DNA of 64,000 nucleotides, taken from Pseudomonas sp. SORT22 (GTDB lineage: Bacteria; Pseudomonadota; Gammaproteobacteria; Pseudomonadales; Pseudomonadaceae). The notes beneath the pieces were generated by a model. It was not told the origin of the DNA. It did no database searches and saw only the letters and a program-made list of their open reading frames with translations. The translations under genes were made by a program, and so were the position numbers. This document shows positions 45,564 to 54,310 of the stretch, one piece after another. The stretch covers positions 1,674,501-1,738,500 of the forward strand of contig NZ_CP071007.1 of NCBI RefSeq assembly GCF_018417635.1, given 5' to 3'. Positions within the stretch are counted from its first letter, which is position 1. The number at the start of each line of letters is the position of its first letter.

Positions 45564-46472
45564 GTGATCACTTCTCGCTTGCGCACCCTGCGCGATCATA
45601 TCCGTTGGGCCGTCAGCCGTTTCCACGAGCATGGCCTGTTTTTCGGTCATGGCGCCGACAACGCCTGGGATGAAGCGCGGCTGCTGGTGCTGGGCTCGGT
45701 GCACCTGCCCTGGGAAGTCGCCGATGCCTACCTGGACTGCCAGCTGGAAGACGACGAGCTGGTCAACCTGCAGCGTATGCTCAAGCGCCGCATCGAAGAC
45801 CGCGTGCCGACCGCCTACCTGCTGGGCGAGGCGTGGTTCTGCGGCTTGTCGTTCATCGTCGACGAGCGCGTGCTGATTCCGCGCTCACCGATCGGCGAAC
45901 TGATCGAAAAACGCTTCGAACCGTGGCTGGCCAGCGAACCTGCGCGCATCCTCGACCTGTGCACCGGCTCCGGCTGCATCGGCATCGTCAGCGCCGAAGT
46001 GTTCCCCGAGGCTGAAGTGGTGCTGGCCGACCTGTCGTTCGAGGCACTGGAAGTCGCCAACCAGAACATCGAGCGCCATGGCCTGGAAGAGCGTGTGTAT
46101 ACCGTGCAGGGCGACGGTTTTGCCGGCCTGCCGGGTCAGCGTTTCGACCTGATCCTGTCCAACCCGCCGTACGTCGATGCCGAAGACTTTGCCGACATGC
46201 CCGAGGAATATCACCACGAGCCGGAGCTGGGCCTGGCCTGCGGTAACGACGGCCTGGACCTGGTGCGACGGATGCTGGCTGAAGCGGCCGATCACCTGAC
46301 CGACAAAGGGTTGCTGATTGTCGAGGTGGGCAACAGCCAGGTGCATGTCGAGGCGTTGTATCCGGAGGTAGATTTCGCCTGGCTGGAGTTCGAGCGCGGC
46401 GGCCACGGGGTGTTCATGCTCACGGCTGAGCAGTGCCGCCAGCACCAGGGGCTGTTTGCCTCGAAGGTGTAA
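45564..46472 (+). CDS. prmB: Ribosomal protein L3 glutamine methyltransferase
   Basis: A 302-residue SAM-dependent enzyme that methylates a glutamine on ribosomal protein L3. The SAM site [11 protein letters not shown] is near residues 131-141 and the NPPY motif starts at Asn200 (NPPYVD). The N-terminal helical domain (1-100) fits PrmB/HemK. The start is a GTG at 45564 with AAGGAG at 45552-45557. It ends 4 bases before a REP hairpin and lies convergent to the 46518 gene. Confidence 0.95.
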   Translation: MITSRLRTLRDHIRWAVSRFHEHGLFFGHGADNAWDEARLLVLGSVHLPWEVADAYLDCQLEDDELVNLQRMLKRRIEDRVPTAYLLGEAWFCGLSFIVDERVLIPRSPIGELIEKRFEPWLASEPARILDLCTGSGCIGIVSAEVFPEAEVVLADLSFEALEVANQNIERHGLEERVYTVQGDGFAGLPGQRFDLILSNPPYVDAEDFADMPEEYHHEPELGLACGNDGLDLVRRMLAEAADHLTDKGLLIVEVGNSQVHVEALYPEVDFAWLEFERGGHGVFMLTAEQCRQHQGLFASKV

Positions 46473-46476
46473 GCAC

Positions 46477-46504
46477 CAAGCCCGCTCCTGTAGGAGCGGG
46501 CTTG
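46477..46504. repeat. REP-type hairpin
   Basis: CAAGCCCGCTCC (46477-46488) pairs perfectly with GGAGCGGGCTTG (46493-46504) around TGTA. The sequence, followed by CCCCGCGA, is the common Pseudomonas REP motif. It sits between convergent genes and may also terminate transcription in both directions. Confidence 0.9.
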
Positions 46505-46517
46505 CCCCGCGATAGAT

Positions 46518-47315
46518 TCAGCGGTGAGTCGCGATCCAGATCAACAGCCCCGCCTGAAACACCGCAAAGGCCACCAGGCAAGTGATGGTAAAGCGCAGCC
46601 CGCTGTCTTCGCGGCGGTACTTGCTGACCCGCTCGTCACGCTCGCGCAGTTGCGCCTCTTTTTCCTGCAAGGTCTGCTCGGCCTGTTGCAGCATCTGCGC
46701 GGCATCGAGGATCTCGACCCGCTGCACCTTGTCAGTGTTCCAGCCGCCTTTTAGCTCGCCAACCTGGACATCGACGAAGCGCCCCTTCAGGTGCTGGGCA
46801 TCGGCGTACTCGACCTCCAGGCCATGGCTGCGCAGCACATGGTCGCGGCGCAGGCGAGTGTCTTCGTTGAGCGCATCCTTGCTTGGCAGGGCCGCACCTT
46901 CGACCCGGTAGTGCGGCCACTTGCGCTGCGCCCACTGCACCGCCTGGTTGAGCAGAAAGCGCCCCAGGCCGCGGTTCAGCGGCTCGATCTGCAAGCCGGT
47001 GTCGGGCGTGAAGGTCACATGCTTTTCTTCATGGTCGACCCACACATCGAGGTGGTTCTGTTCCTTGCGCACTTTTTGCGCCGGCAGCTGGATGGCCATG
47101 CGCAGCAGGCTGGTCTGCTTGCTGTGGCGTTCGGCATAACCGTACTGGACAAAGCGCAGCGGCCGCGCACCGCTGTTGCGGTCGGTCGGCAACGGCGCCA
47201 GGCGCAGCATCTGGAAATGTTCGGGGGTAACATCGGCCCAGGGCAGGGGGGCAACTTCCGCTGCTGCCTGCTCGGCAGTCGTCTCGGCGGTGTCCTGGGG
47301 GGCGGCTTCGGTCAT
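46518..47315 (-). CDS. GNAT-like protein with coiled coil and C-terminal membrane anchor
   Basis: A 265-residue protein of unrecognised family. The segment LGRFLLNQAVQWAQRKWPHY near 122-141, followed by RRDHVLRSHGLEVEYADAQ, resembles an N-acetyltransferase core. A coiled coil (about 213-240, QQAEQTLQEKEAQLRERDE) and a single membrane segment at the C terminus (about 243-262) follow. It looks like a tail-anchored protein. I choose the start at 47315 (MTEAAPQ, with AGGA eight bases upstream). No function can be assigned. Confidence 0.6.
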   Translation of the reverse strand: MTEAAPQDTAETTAEQAAAEVAPLPWADVTPEHFQMLRLAPLPTDRNSGARPLRFVQYGYAERHSKQTSLLRMAIQLPAQKVRKEQNHLDVWVDHEEKHVTFTPDTGLQIEPLNRGLGRFLLNQAVQWAQRKWPHYRVEGAALPSKDALNEDTRLRRDHVLRSHGLEVEYADAQHLKGRFVDVQVGELKGGWNTDKVQRVEILDAAQMLQQAEQTLQEKEAQLRERDERVSKYRREDSGLRFTITCLVAFAVFQAGLLIWIATHR

Positions 47316-47421
47316 CACGGCAATCCTCATGTGCGCAGCGGGCTGGTCGCATTGACGATGCCAGCACCGCTTTATCGGCAGGATTGGCCTGGACTGGAGG
47401 CGTAATTTCTGCGAATTGGCC

Positions 47422-48384
47422 TCAGCTGGCGGGCAACCGCTGAATGAAGTCGACAACGCGCTGGCCAAGTTCGGCTGCTTGCGGCAGTTGCGGGTCAAGG
47501 TAGCTGTCGCGTTGCTGGCTCATTTCTTCGGGGGCGATGCGCAGCATGTGGTTCATACCCTTGATCAACGCCAGTTCGGCATCCGGCTTGGCCGCCTTGA
47601 GGATCTCGGCGTTATCGACACCGACCTGGAAGTCATGGGTGCCCTGGATGATCAATGCCGGTACCTTGACCTTGGCGAAGGCCTCGGCCGGGTCCTGGCG
47701 GAACAGCGAAATCAGGTAGGGCTGCACGCTCGGGCGCAGGACGTCCTGCAGTGGCAGCGGCACGCGGGAAGAAGTCTTGCCGTTTTTCAAGCGGTCAAGG
47801 ATGTCATGGGCACTGGCCATGTAGCGCCCGGGGATGCGGTCAAACATCTGCGCGCGCAGCGCCTTGTCGATCGGCCAGCCGCTGCCGGCAATGCTGATCA
47901 CCGCGCTGGCGCCGCTGTGCTCGGCGGCAAGGCTGGCGATCAGCGCACCTTCGCTGTGGCCGAGCAGGACCAGGCGGCCGAAGCGTGGGTCGGCCTTGAT
48001 TTTCTGGCTCCAGGCCACCGCGTCGGCAACATAGCGTTCCACCGTCAGGTCACGCTCATCCGGCGTAGCAGCCAGGCTGGCGGCGACGCCTCGCTTGTCG
48101 TAGCGCACGCTGGCGATATTGTTTTTCGCCAGGGTCAGGGCCAGTTGCTTGAGGTTGTCGGTATTGCCGCCGTAGGGGTTGTTGCCGTCGCGATCGGTCG
48201 GCCCGGAGCCAGCAATGATCAGCACCACCGGTGGCGGCTGCTCGGTGCGCGGCAACAGCAGGCTGCCGTGCAGCACGCCGCTGCCGGTATCGAGGCTGAG
48301 CGGGCGCTGGAACACGACGGGGGCAGCAGCCTGGACCAGACCACTGAACAGCAGGGCGATTACTGCAACAATACGCAACATCAT
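47422..48384 (-). CDS. Exported alpha/beta hydrolase
   Basis: A 320-residue protein with a signal peptide (about 1-20) and an alpha/beta hydrolase fold: IIAGSGPTDRDG near 55-66 (oxyanion region), GHSEGAL with the nucleophile serine near 142-148, and a late histidine in IKGMNHMLR near 279-287. It is probably a periplasmic esterase. Two ATG codons (48384 and 48381) are in frame. It is divergent from aroC (133-base gap). Confidence 0.88.
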   Translation of the reverse strand: MMLRIVAVIALLFSGLVQAAAPVVFQRPLSLDTGSGVLHGSLLLPRTEQPPPVVLIIAGSGPTDRDGNNPYGGNTDNLKQLALTLAKNNIASVRYDKRGVAASLAATPDERDLTVERYVADAVAWSQKIKADPRFGRLVLLGHSEGALIASLAAEHSGASAVISIAGSGWPIDKALRAQMFDRIPGRYMASAHDILDRLKNGKTSSRVPLPLQDVLRPSVQPYLISLFRQDPAEAFAKVKVPALIIQGTHDFQVGVDNAEILKAAKPDAELALIKGMNHMLRIAPEEMSQQRDSYLDPQLPQAAELGQRVVDFIQRLPAS

Positions 48385-48469
48385 CAGGCCACTATCGAGA
48401 GAGTGCGGTTTGGACCGGGGCCAGCGCAGAAGGTTCGCCGTCAGGGATGAACTGAATGGTTAGCCTGCG

Positions 48470-48475
48470 TATACT
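48470..48475 (+). promoter_or_regulatory. Possible -10 box of aroC
   Basis: TATACT lies 43 bases upstream of the aroC start and is preceded by TGCG, which is one base longer than an ideal extended -10. No strong -35 was found. Confidence 0.3.
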
Positions 48476-48517
48476 GGCGGCCTTGTTCAAATCTGGCTGA
48501 TTCGCGGAGCGTCCTGC

Positions 48518-49609
48518 ATGTCCGGCAATACCTACGGCAAGCTGTTCACTGTCACCACCGCTGGCGAAAGCCATGGTCCGGCGTTGGTCGCCATTGTCGA
48601 TGGCTGCCCGCCGGGCCTGGAAATTTCCCTGGCCGACCTGCAGCACGACCTCGATCGGCGCAAGCCCGGCACCAGCCGCCACACCACCCAGCGCCAGGAA
48701 GCCGACGAAGTCGAAATCCTCTCGGGTGTGTTCGAAGGCCGCACCACCGGTTGCTCGATCGGCTTGCTGATTCGCAACACCGACCAGAAGTCCAAGGACT
48801 ACTCGGCGATCAAGGACCTGTTCCGCCCGGCCCACGCCGACTACACCTACCACCACAAGTACGGTGAGCGCGACTACCGCGGCGGTGGCCGCAGCTCGGC
48901 GCGCGAGACCGCCATGCGCGTGGCCGCCGGCGCCATCGCCAAGAAGTACCTGGCCAGCCAGGGTATTCGCATTCGCGGCTACATGAGCCAGCTCGGTCCG
49001 ATCGAAATCCCTTTCAAGACCTGGGATTCGGTGGAGCAGAACGCCTTCTTCAGCCCCGACCCGGACAAAGTCCCGGAGCTTGAGGCCTACATGGACCAGC
49101 TGCGCCGTGACCAGGATTCGGTCGGGGCAAAGATCACCGTGGTCGCCGAAGGTGTCATGCCGGGCCTGGGCGAGCCGATCTTCGATCGCCTGGACGCCGA
49201 GCTTGCCCATGCGCTGATGAGCATCAACGCAGTCAAGGGCGTGGAGATCGGCGCAGGTTTTGCCAGCGTCGCCCAGCGCGGCACCGAACACCGTGACGAG
49301 CTGACCCCAGAGGGTTTTCTCAGCAACAACGCCGGCGGCATTCTTGGCGGTATTTCCTCCGGCCAGCCGATCGTTGCCCACCTGGCCCTCAAGCCGACGT
49401 CGAGCATCACCACCCCGGGCCGCTCCATCGACGTCGATGGCAACTCGGTCGAGGTCATCACCAAGGGCCGTCACGACCCGTGCGTGGGTATCCGCGCCAC
49501 GCCGATCGCCGAAGCGATGATGGCCATCGTGCTGATGGACCACCTGCTGCGCCATCGCGGGCAGAATGCCGAGGTACGCGTGAACACCCCGGTACTGGGC
49601 CAGCTGTAA
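48518..49609 (+). CDS. aroC: Chorismate synthase
   Basis: Last step of the shikimate pathway, making chorismate from EPSP with reduced flavin. The 363-residue protein has the family signatures [18 protein letters not shown] near residues 16-33, [15 protein letters not shown] near 107-121, [12 protein letters not shown] near 125-136 and a C-terminal [18 protein letters not shown]. The length is standard. It lies upstream of an MFS gene (38-base gap). Confidence 0.97.
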   Translation: MSGNTYGKLFTVTTAGESHGPALVAIVDGCPPGLEISLADLQHDLDRRKPGTSRHTTQRQEADEVEILSGVFEGRTTGCSIGLLIRNTDQKSKDYSAIKDLFRPAHADYTYHHKYGERDYRGGGRSSARETAMRVAAGAIAKKYLASQGIRIRGYMSQLGPIEIPFKTWDSVEQNAFFSPDPDKVPELEAYMDQLRRDQDSVGAKITVVAEGVMPGLGEPIFDRLDAELAHALMSINAVKGVEIGAGFASVAQRGTEHRDELTPEGFLSNNAGGILGGISSGQPIVAHLALKPTSSITTPGRSIDVDGNSVEVITKGRHDPCVGIRATPIAEAMMAIVLMDHLLRHRGQNAEVRVNTPVLGQL

Positions 49610-49647
49610 TGCCGGCCTCGGCCAATCGCGCTGCGGCTCGCTGAGCC

Positions 49648-50811
49648 GTGGCGGCGATTCCCTACTGGCGGCTGTCCAGCTTCTACCTGTTCTACTTCGC
49701 CTTGCTTGGTTCGACCGCGCCGTTTCTGGCGTTGTATTTCGATCATCTGGGTTTTTCCAGCGCGCGCATCGGCGAGCTGGTCGCCATTCCCATGCTGATG
49801 CGTTGCGTGGCCCCCAACCTGTGGGGCTGGCTGGGTGACCGCAGTGGCCAGCGCCTGCTGATCGTGCGCCTGGGGGCGTTGTCGACCCTGGCGACCTTTT
49901 CGCTGATCTTCTTCGCCAAGAGCTACGCCTGGCTGGCGCTGGTAATGGCCCTGCATGCGTTCTTCTGGCATGCGGTATTGCCGCAGTTTGAAGTCATCAC
50001 CCTGGCCCATCTGCAGGGGCAGACCGCGCGTTACAGCCAGATCCGCCTGTGGGGGTCGATCGGCTTCATCCTCACCGTAGTCGGCCTGGGCCGCTTGTTC
50101 GACTGGCTGAGCCTGGACATCTACCCGCTGGCGCTGGTGATTATCATGGCCGGTATCGTCCTGGCCAGCCTCTGGGTGCCCAATGCCCAGCCGCCGGGGC
50201 AGAATGAGCGGGCCAGCGGCGGCGGCTTTCTCAAGCAACTGTCCAGCCCCGGGGTTGCCGCGTTTTACCTGTGCGTGGCGCTGATGCAACTGAGCCACGG
50301 CCCGTACTACACCTTTCTGACTCTGCACCTTGAGCACCTGGGCTACAGCCGCGGCACCATCGGCATGCTCTGGGCGCTGGGGGTGGTGGCCGAGGTGCTG
50401 ATGTTCCTGGCCATGAGCTGGATTCTGGCGCGGGTATCGCTGCGCCGGGTGCTGCTGGCCAGCTTTGCCCTGGCGGCAGTGCGTTGGGCGTTGCTCGGCA
50501 ATTTTGCCGAACATTTGGGCGTACTGTTGCTCGCCCAGCTCTTGCATGCGGCCACCTTTGGCAGTTTTCACGCGGCCGCCATCGCCTTCGTGCAACGCAG
50601 CTTCGCGGCCCGCCAGCAAGGTCAGGGGCAGGCGTTATATGCCGCACTGGCCGGCACTGGCGGCGCCTTGGGCGCCCTGTATTCGGGTTACAGCTGGAAC
50701 CTGCTGGGGCCGGCTACCACCTTTAGTATTGCCAGCATCGCAGCCCTGGCTGCAGCCGTTATCATTGCGCTTCGAATGAAAGAGGATAGTTGCCCCGATG
50801 AGCAGCCTTAG
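49648..50811 (+). CDS. MFS_1-like transporter (HcaT-like)
   Basis: A 387-residue carrier with 12 hydrophobic segments. The N terminus YWRLSSFYLFYFALLGSTAP and the loop GWLGDRSGQR near 70-79 fit the MFS_1-like group that includes the phenylpropionate transporter HcaT. The start is GTG at 49648, 38 bases after aroC, without a strong ribosome site. It overlaps the next gene by 14 bases. The substrate is not known. Confidence 0.85.
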   Translation: MAAIPYWRLSSFYLFYFALLGSTAPFLALYFDHLGFSSARIGELVAIPMLMRCVAPNLWGWLGDRSGQRLLIVRLGALSTLATFSLIFFAKSYAWLALVMALHAFFWHAVLPQFEVITLAHLQGQTARYSQIRLWGSIGFILTVVGLGRLFDWLSLDIYPLALVIIMAGIVLASLWVPNAQPPGQNERASGGGFLKQLSSPGVAAFYLCVALMQLSHGPYYTFLTLHLEHLGYSRGTIGMLWALGVVAEVLMFLAMSWILARVSLRRVLLASFALAAVRWALLGNFAEHLGVLLLAQLLHAATFGSFHAAAIAFVQRSFAARQQGQGQALYAALAGTGGALGALYSGYSWNLLGPATTFSIASIAALAAAVIIALRMKEDSCPDEQP

Positions 50812-51316
50812 CGTGTATCACCAGTCCACCCCGGACACCCCAAACAAGGTACTGACTCACCTGGAGGACATCGGCGCGACCCTGCAAGAGCAGGGCGTGC
50901 GTTTTGCCCGTTGGCAGGCTGGCGCGCCGATTCAGGCGGGCGCCAGCGACCAGCAACTGATTGGCGCTTATCAAGCCAGTATCGATGCGCTAAAAGCCGA
51001 GACCGGTTACGCCCGTGTCGAGGTAAGCCGCGAAGCGGATACCAGCCTGCGCGATGAGCACACCTGTGGCGAAGAGCGACTGCACTTTTTTGCCGCCGGG
51101 CGCGGGCTGGTCAGCCTGCGGATCGAGGACTACATCTATGCGGTGTTGTGCGAGAAGGGCGATTTGATCGGCGTGCCGGCAGGGGTTCGGCACTGGTTCG
51201 ACATGGGCGAGGAGCCGCGGTTCGTGGCGATCCGGGTGTTCAACCGGCCGGAAGGTGGGCTTGTACGGTTTACTGGCGATTCGATTGCCAAGATGTTCCC
51301 GCGGCTTGACGACTGA
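50798..51316 (+). CDS. Acireductone-dioxygenase-like cupin with substituted metal ligands
   Basis: A 172-residue protein that clearly belongs to the acireductone dioxygenase (MtnD) family: MSSLSVYHQSTPDTPNKVLT, VRFARWQAG, DYIYAVLCEKGDLIGVPAGV and FVAIRVFNRPEG. Real ARDs bind Fe or Ni through His-x-His, Glu and a distal His. Here the motif reads EHTCGEERLHFF: His88 and the distal His132 remain, but the second His is Cys90 and the Glu is Arg94. About nine residues before the motif are also missing relative to typical MtnD (about 181 residues). It starts inside the MFS gene (14-base overlap). Likely a diverged paralogue, perhaps not a dioxygenase. Confidence 0.85.
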   Translation: MSSLSVYHQSTPDTPNKVLTHLEDIGATLQEQGVRFARWQAGAPIQAGASDQQLIGAYQASIDALKAETGYARVEVSREADTSLRDEHTCGEERLHFFAAGRGLVSLRIEDYIYAVLCEKGDLIGVPAGVRHWFDMGEEPRFVAIRVFNRPEGGLVRFTGDSIAKMFPRLDD

Positions 51317-51329
51317 TAAACGCCATCAC

Positions 51330-51369
51330 GGGGCAAGCCCGCTCCTACAGGTAGGAGCGGGCTTGCCCC
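51330..51369. repeat. REPIN-like inverted REP hairpin
   Basis: A perfect inverted repeat with 19-base arms (51330-51348 and 51351-51369), GGGGCAAGCCCGCTCCTAC and its complement, separated by AG. It matches the Pseudomonas REP consensus on both arms, sits between convergent genes and may terminate both. Confidence 0.92.
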
Positions 51370-51376
51370 CGCGAAG

Positions 51377-51649
51377 TTACCGATAAGTCGGCAAGGCAAA
51401 CCGCTGCTGGCTTTGCAGCATCGAAATCACCGGCAGCTCACTGGCCTGTTCAGCCAGGTCGCGGCGAATCGCACTGATCGCCCACGACAGTTGTTCGGCG
51501 CTATGCAGCTGGGCATAAGAAATCGAGCGCTTGGTCTGGGTACCGTCGGCTGCCCGCAGGGTCAGCAGAATTCCGCCATCGGGGCGCGCCTGGGTGGTGA
51601 CATCGTAGGCGGAGAATACCGAGGCGAATTTTTCCTGGATGAGGTCCAT
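51377..51649 (-). CDS. DUF3509-type small protein
   Basis: A 90-residue soluble protein (MDLIQEKFASVFSAYDVTTQ, then ARPDGGILLTL). AGGAG is six bases upstream of the ATG. I believe it belongs to DUF3509, a Pseudomonas family of unknown function. Its 5' end faces the iterated GTGCATTYTGCA repeats at 51770. Confidence 0.8.
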   Translation of the reverse strand: MDLIQEKFASVFSAYDVTTQARPDGGILLTLRAADGTQTKRSISYAQLHSAEQLSWAISAIRRDLAEQASELPVISMLQSQQRFALPTYR

Positions 51650-51769
51650 ATCAGCTCCTGACTGTTAGTGGCAGACATGGAGTGACAGGTGCAGCGACTG
51701 TGCCAGCTTTTTGATTTTAGAAAAACTTTATAAATCAATGGCTTAGGATTTGGTTGGGAAAGGTGTGCC

Positions 51770-51812
51770 GTGCATTCTGCATGGTCGTGCATTTTGCACA
51801 GTGCATTTTGCA
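51770..51812 (+). repeat. Three iterated GTGCATTYTGCA copies in a divergent promoter region
   Basis: Copies at 51770-51781 (GTGCATTCTGCA), 51787-51798 and 51801-51812 (both GTGCATTTTGCA) are spaced 17 and 14 bases apart. The middle copy with the next base is an inverted repeat, GTGCA-TTT-TGCAC. The cluster lies in the 274-base region between the divergent DUF3509 and ankyrin genes and looks like an operator array. The binding protein is unknown. Confidence 0.6.
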
Positions 51813-51923
51813 GTATCGCCTTGGCCAATAGATTTCTTCTGTCATGGCCATGACTTATCCACCGTTGACCCGCCGCGCTCCCTGCTCAAGACTTGGGCCT
51901 TTCCGATAGCCAGGAGGTTCCCC

Positions 51924-52448
51924 ATGTCTGACCAACGCAGGCCAACGCCGATGAACGACGACGAGGCGGCAGCGTTTGCCGAAGAGGTCTTCGACCGGGC
52001 GCGCAAGGGCGACGCGGTGATACTCGGGCGCTTGCTGGAAAACGGCTTGCCAGTGAACCTGCGCAATGGCAATGGCGACACCTTGCTGATGCTTGCCAGC
52101 TACCACGGGCACCTGGATGCCGTGGCGGTACTGCTCGAGCACGGCGCCGACCCGCAGATCGCCAATGACAAGGGCCAGTTGCCGATTGCCGGCGCGGCCT
52201 TCAAGGGTAACCTGGAGATGGTCCAGCTGCTGGTGGACAAGGGCGCCGAGGTCGATGGCGCGTCCGCCGATGGACGCACCGCGCTGATGATGGCGGCGAT
52301 GTTCAACCGCACGGTGATTGTCGACTACCTGCTGGCCCAGGGCGCCAACCCGCGCCATCGCGACGCCCGTGGCACCGATGCCCTGGGCGCGGCGCAAACC
52401 ATGGGCGCGCCCGAGACCACCGAGCAGTTGCTCAAGCTGCTCGGCTAA
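51924..52448 (+). CDS. Ankyrin-repeat protein
   Basis: A 174-residue soluble protein with four ankyrin repeats (about 34-165), with landmarks such as NGDTLLMLASYHGHLDAVAV, LLEHGADPQIAND, LLVDKGAEVDGAS and DGRTALMMAAMFNRT. There is no signal peptide. AGGAGG at 51912-51917 lies six bases before the ATG. Repeats at 51770-51812 lie about 110 bases upstream. The partner protein is unknown; other Pseudomonas ankyrin proteins work with catalase, but no catalase is nearby. Confidence 0.93.
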   Translation: MSDQRRPTPMNDDEAAAFAEEVFDRARKGDAVILGRLLENGLPVNLRNGNGDTLLMLASYHGHLDAVAVLLEHGADPQIANDKGQLPIAGAAFKGNLEMVQLLVDKGAEVDGASADGRTALMMAAMFNRTVIVDYLLAQGANPRHRDARGTDALGAAQTMGAPETTEQLLKLLG

Positions 52449-52508
52449 CCCCACGGGGCCTTTTGCGGCTATCCTTGGCGACTTTTTTCAGCGTCGCAGG
52501 GCCCCTTC

Positions 52509-53039
52509 ATGAAACTCCAACTGGCCGAACTCATCGGCAAAATCAGCGCTGGCTGCATGGGCGAGGACGAAGTCGCGCGTATCGCCGACGAAGCCGCCCA
52601 GGCCTATGCCGACCCGCAGGCGTTTCTCGCCGCCAACCCGGACATCAACTACGACGACAGTTTCCCTATCCCGCTGGGTGAGTGGATTGTCGTCGGCAGC
52701 CTGCCCGACACCGTGTTGTTCCAGGCTGATAGCTATCAGGACCTGTTCCAGCAGATCACCGACTCTTTCGACAAGAGCGTGCCGTTCAACCTCAAGGCCA
52801 AGCAACTGGCCAAAGTCGAGGCGCTGACCGCGCTTAACCGCATCCAGGTGCAGATGGGGGCGATGAACAAGGAAGCCGGCGGCTATGTGCTGATGAACTT
52901 CAGCCAGTTGCTCGATGACGAGCTGCAGATGGTGCTGGTCGGCAACGACGACCTGCCGCGGGTGCTGGAGCTGTGTGCCGAAGTCGGCATCGCCGCAGCG
53001 CCGGCCCTGGAAGCGCTGCGGGTGGCCGTGCACGTTTAA
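52509..53039 (+). CDS. Conserved-looking hypothetical protein
   Basis: A 176-residue acidic, soluble protein with mixed helices and strands. A helical N terminus is followed by DSFPIPLGEWIVVGSLPDTV (about 56-75) and a helical region 85-130. I recognise no domain. It follows the ankyrin gene by 60 bases on the same strand and converges on the ZIP gene with a four-base overlap, so it may share a message with the ankyrin gene. Confidence 0.7.
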   Translation: MKLQLAELIGKISAGCMGEDEVARIADEAAQAYADPQAFLAANPDINYDDSFPIPLGEWIVVGSLPDTVLFQADSYQDLFQQITDSFDKSVPFNLKAKQLAKVEALTALNRIQVQMGAMNKEAGGYVLMNFSQLLDDELQMVLVGNDDLPRVLELCAEVGIAAAPALEALRVAVHV

Positions 53040-53977
53040 CCCAGGGCGGTATCGAGGAACATCATCACCGCAAAACCGCCCATCAGGCCCAGGGTTGCCG
53101 AGGTCTGGTGGCCGTTGCGGTGGGTTTCCGGAATCACTTCGTGGGACACCACGAAAATCATCGCCCCGGCTGCCAGGCCCATGCTCACCGGGTAGGCAAT
53201 GGCAAAGCCGGTGGAAATACCCAGGCCGATCACTGCGCCAATGGGCTCCATCAAACCAGAACCGATGGCCACCAGCGCCGCCTTGAAGGTCGAGAGACCG
53301 GTGGCGCGCAGTGCCAGCGCCACGGCCAAACCTTCGGGAATGTCCTGGATGGCGATGGCGCTGGTCAGCGGCAGGCCGACATTAAGGTCACCGTTGGCAA
53401 AGCTGACGCCGATGGCCATGCCCTCGGGCAGGTTGTGCAGGGTGATGGCCAGGACGAACAGCCACACCCGGTTGATCCGCTCCGCCTGTGGGCCGCAGGG
53501 GCCGGTACTTTCGTGCTCATGCGGGGTGAAGCGGTCAAGGCCGAGCATCAGCAAGACCCCCAGGCCCATGCCGACCACCACCGTCAGTGCCGCGTACGGG
53601 CCGTTGCCGGTGATCTCCCGCGCGGCGTCGAGGCCCGGCAGAATCAGCGAGAAGGAGCTGGCGGCGAGCATCATCCCGGCGGCAAAGCCGAGCATCACGT
53701 CCTGGGTGCGCGCGCTGACCTCGCGCAGCACCACTGCCATGACTGCGCCAAGGGCGGTGGCGGCAAATCCGGCGAGGCCGCCGAGCATGGCCATGTGCAG
53801 GTTTTGCTGGTGGTCGCCATGCACAGCATTCCACGCGCTGGCGATCAGCAGGCCGAGCACCGCCAGCAAGCTCAGGCCCAAACCTGCGCTGAGCCACGGG
53901 CTGCTTTGTGCCTGTTGCATCCAGGCGTTCCACAAGGGGACGGGAGCGGGGCTGCTGTGACTGTGGGCGGGTGGCAT
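53036..53977 (-). CDS. ZIP-family metal transporter
   Basis: A divalent metal importer of 313 residues with about eight membrane segments. The paired metal motifs are HNLPEGMAIG (about 203-212) and QDIPEGLAVALAL (about 231-243), and HEVIPETHRNGH lies near 289-300. The N terminus MPPAHSHSS is histidine-containing and may bind metal. The start at 53977 has AGAGAGG upstream. It resembles the ZupT/GufA branch. The metal is probably zinc, not certain. Confidence 0.9.
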   Translation of the reverse strand: MPPAHSHSSPAPVPLWNAWMQQAQSSPWLSAGLGLSLLAVLGLLIASAWNAVHGDHQQNLHMAMLGGLAGFAATALGAVMAVVLREVSARTQDVMLGFAAGMMLAASSFSLILPGLDAAREITGNGPYAALTVVVGMGLGVLLMLGLDRFTPHEHESTGPCGPQAERINRVWLFVLAITLHNLPEGMAIGVSFANGDLNVGLPLTSAIAIQDIPEGLAVALALRATGLSTFKAALVAIGSGLMEPIGAVIGLGISTGFAIAYPVSMGLAAGAMIFVVSHEVIPETHRNGHQTSATLGLMGGFAVMMFLDTALG

Positions 53978-54105
53978 AGGAACCTCTCTGGCGCAATTCA
54001 ATCACTCGAGTGTAACCAGCGCTGCCTGGGCGCGGCGAACGATTCGCCTCTATGGGCCTGATAGCCAGCTATCCTGAGGGCAGACGCGACCAAGGGAGCA
54101 ATACC

Positions 54106-54297
54106 ATGGGTTCTACCTTCAATAGCCTGGTTGGGCTGATCATCCTCGCCCTGGACATCTGGGCGATCATCAATGTGATCAAAAGCGGTGCCAGCGGGGG
54201 CGCCAAGATTCTCTGGATCCTGCTGATTCTGCTGCTGCCGGTGCTGGGCCTGATTATCTGGGCGATAGCCGGGCCGCGGGGCAATGTGCGGCTGTAG
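54106..54297 (+). CDS. PLDc_N-type small membrane protein
   Basis: A 63-residue protein with two hydrophobic segments (about 6-25 and 33-54). The sequence LDIWAIINVIKSGASGGAKI, then LLPVLGLIIWAIAGPRG, matches the phospholipase D N-terminal anchor domain found alone in small proteins. AGGGAG lies seven bases upstream of the ATG. Function unknown. Confidence 0.88.
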   Translation: MGSTFNSLVGLIILALDIWAIINVIKSGASGGAKILWILLILLLPVLGLIIWAIAGPRGNVRL

Positions 54298-54310
54298 CCC
54301 GAGATAATCT

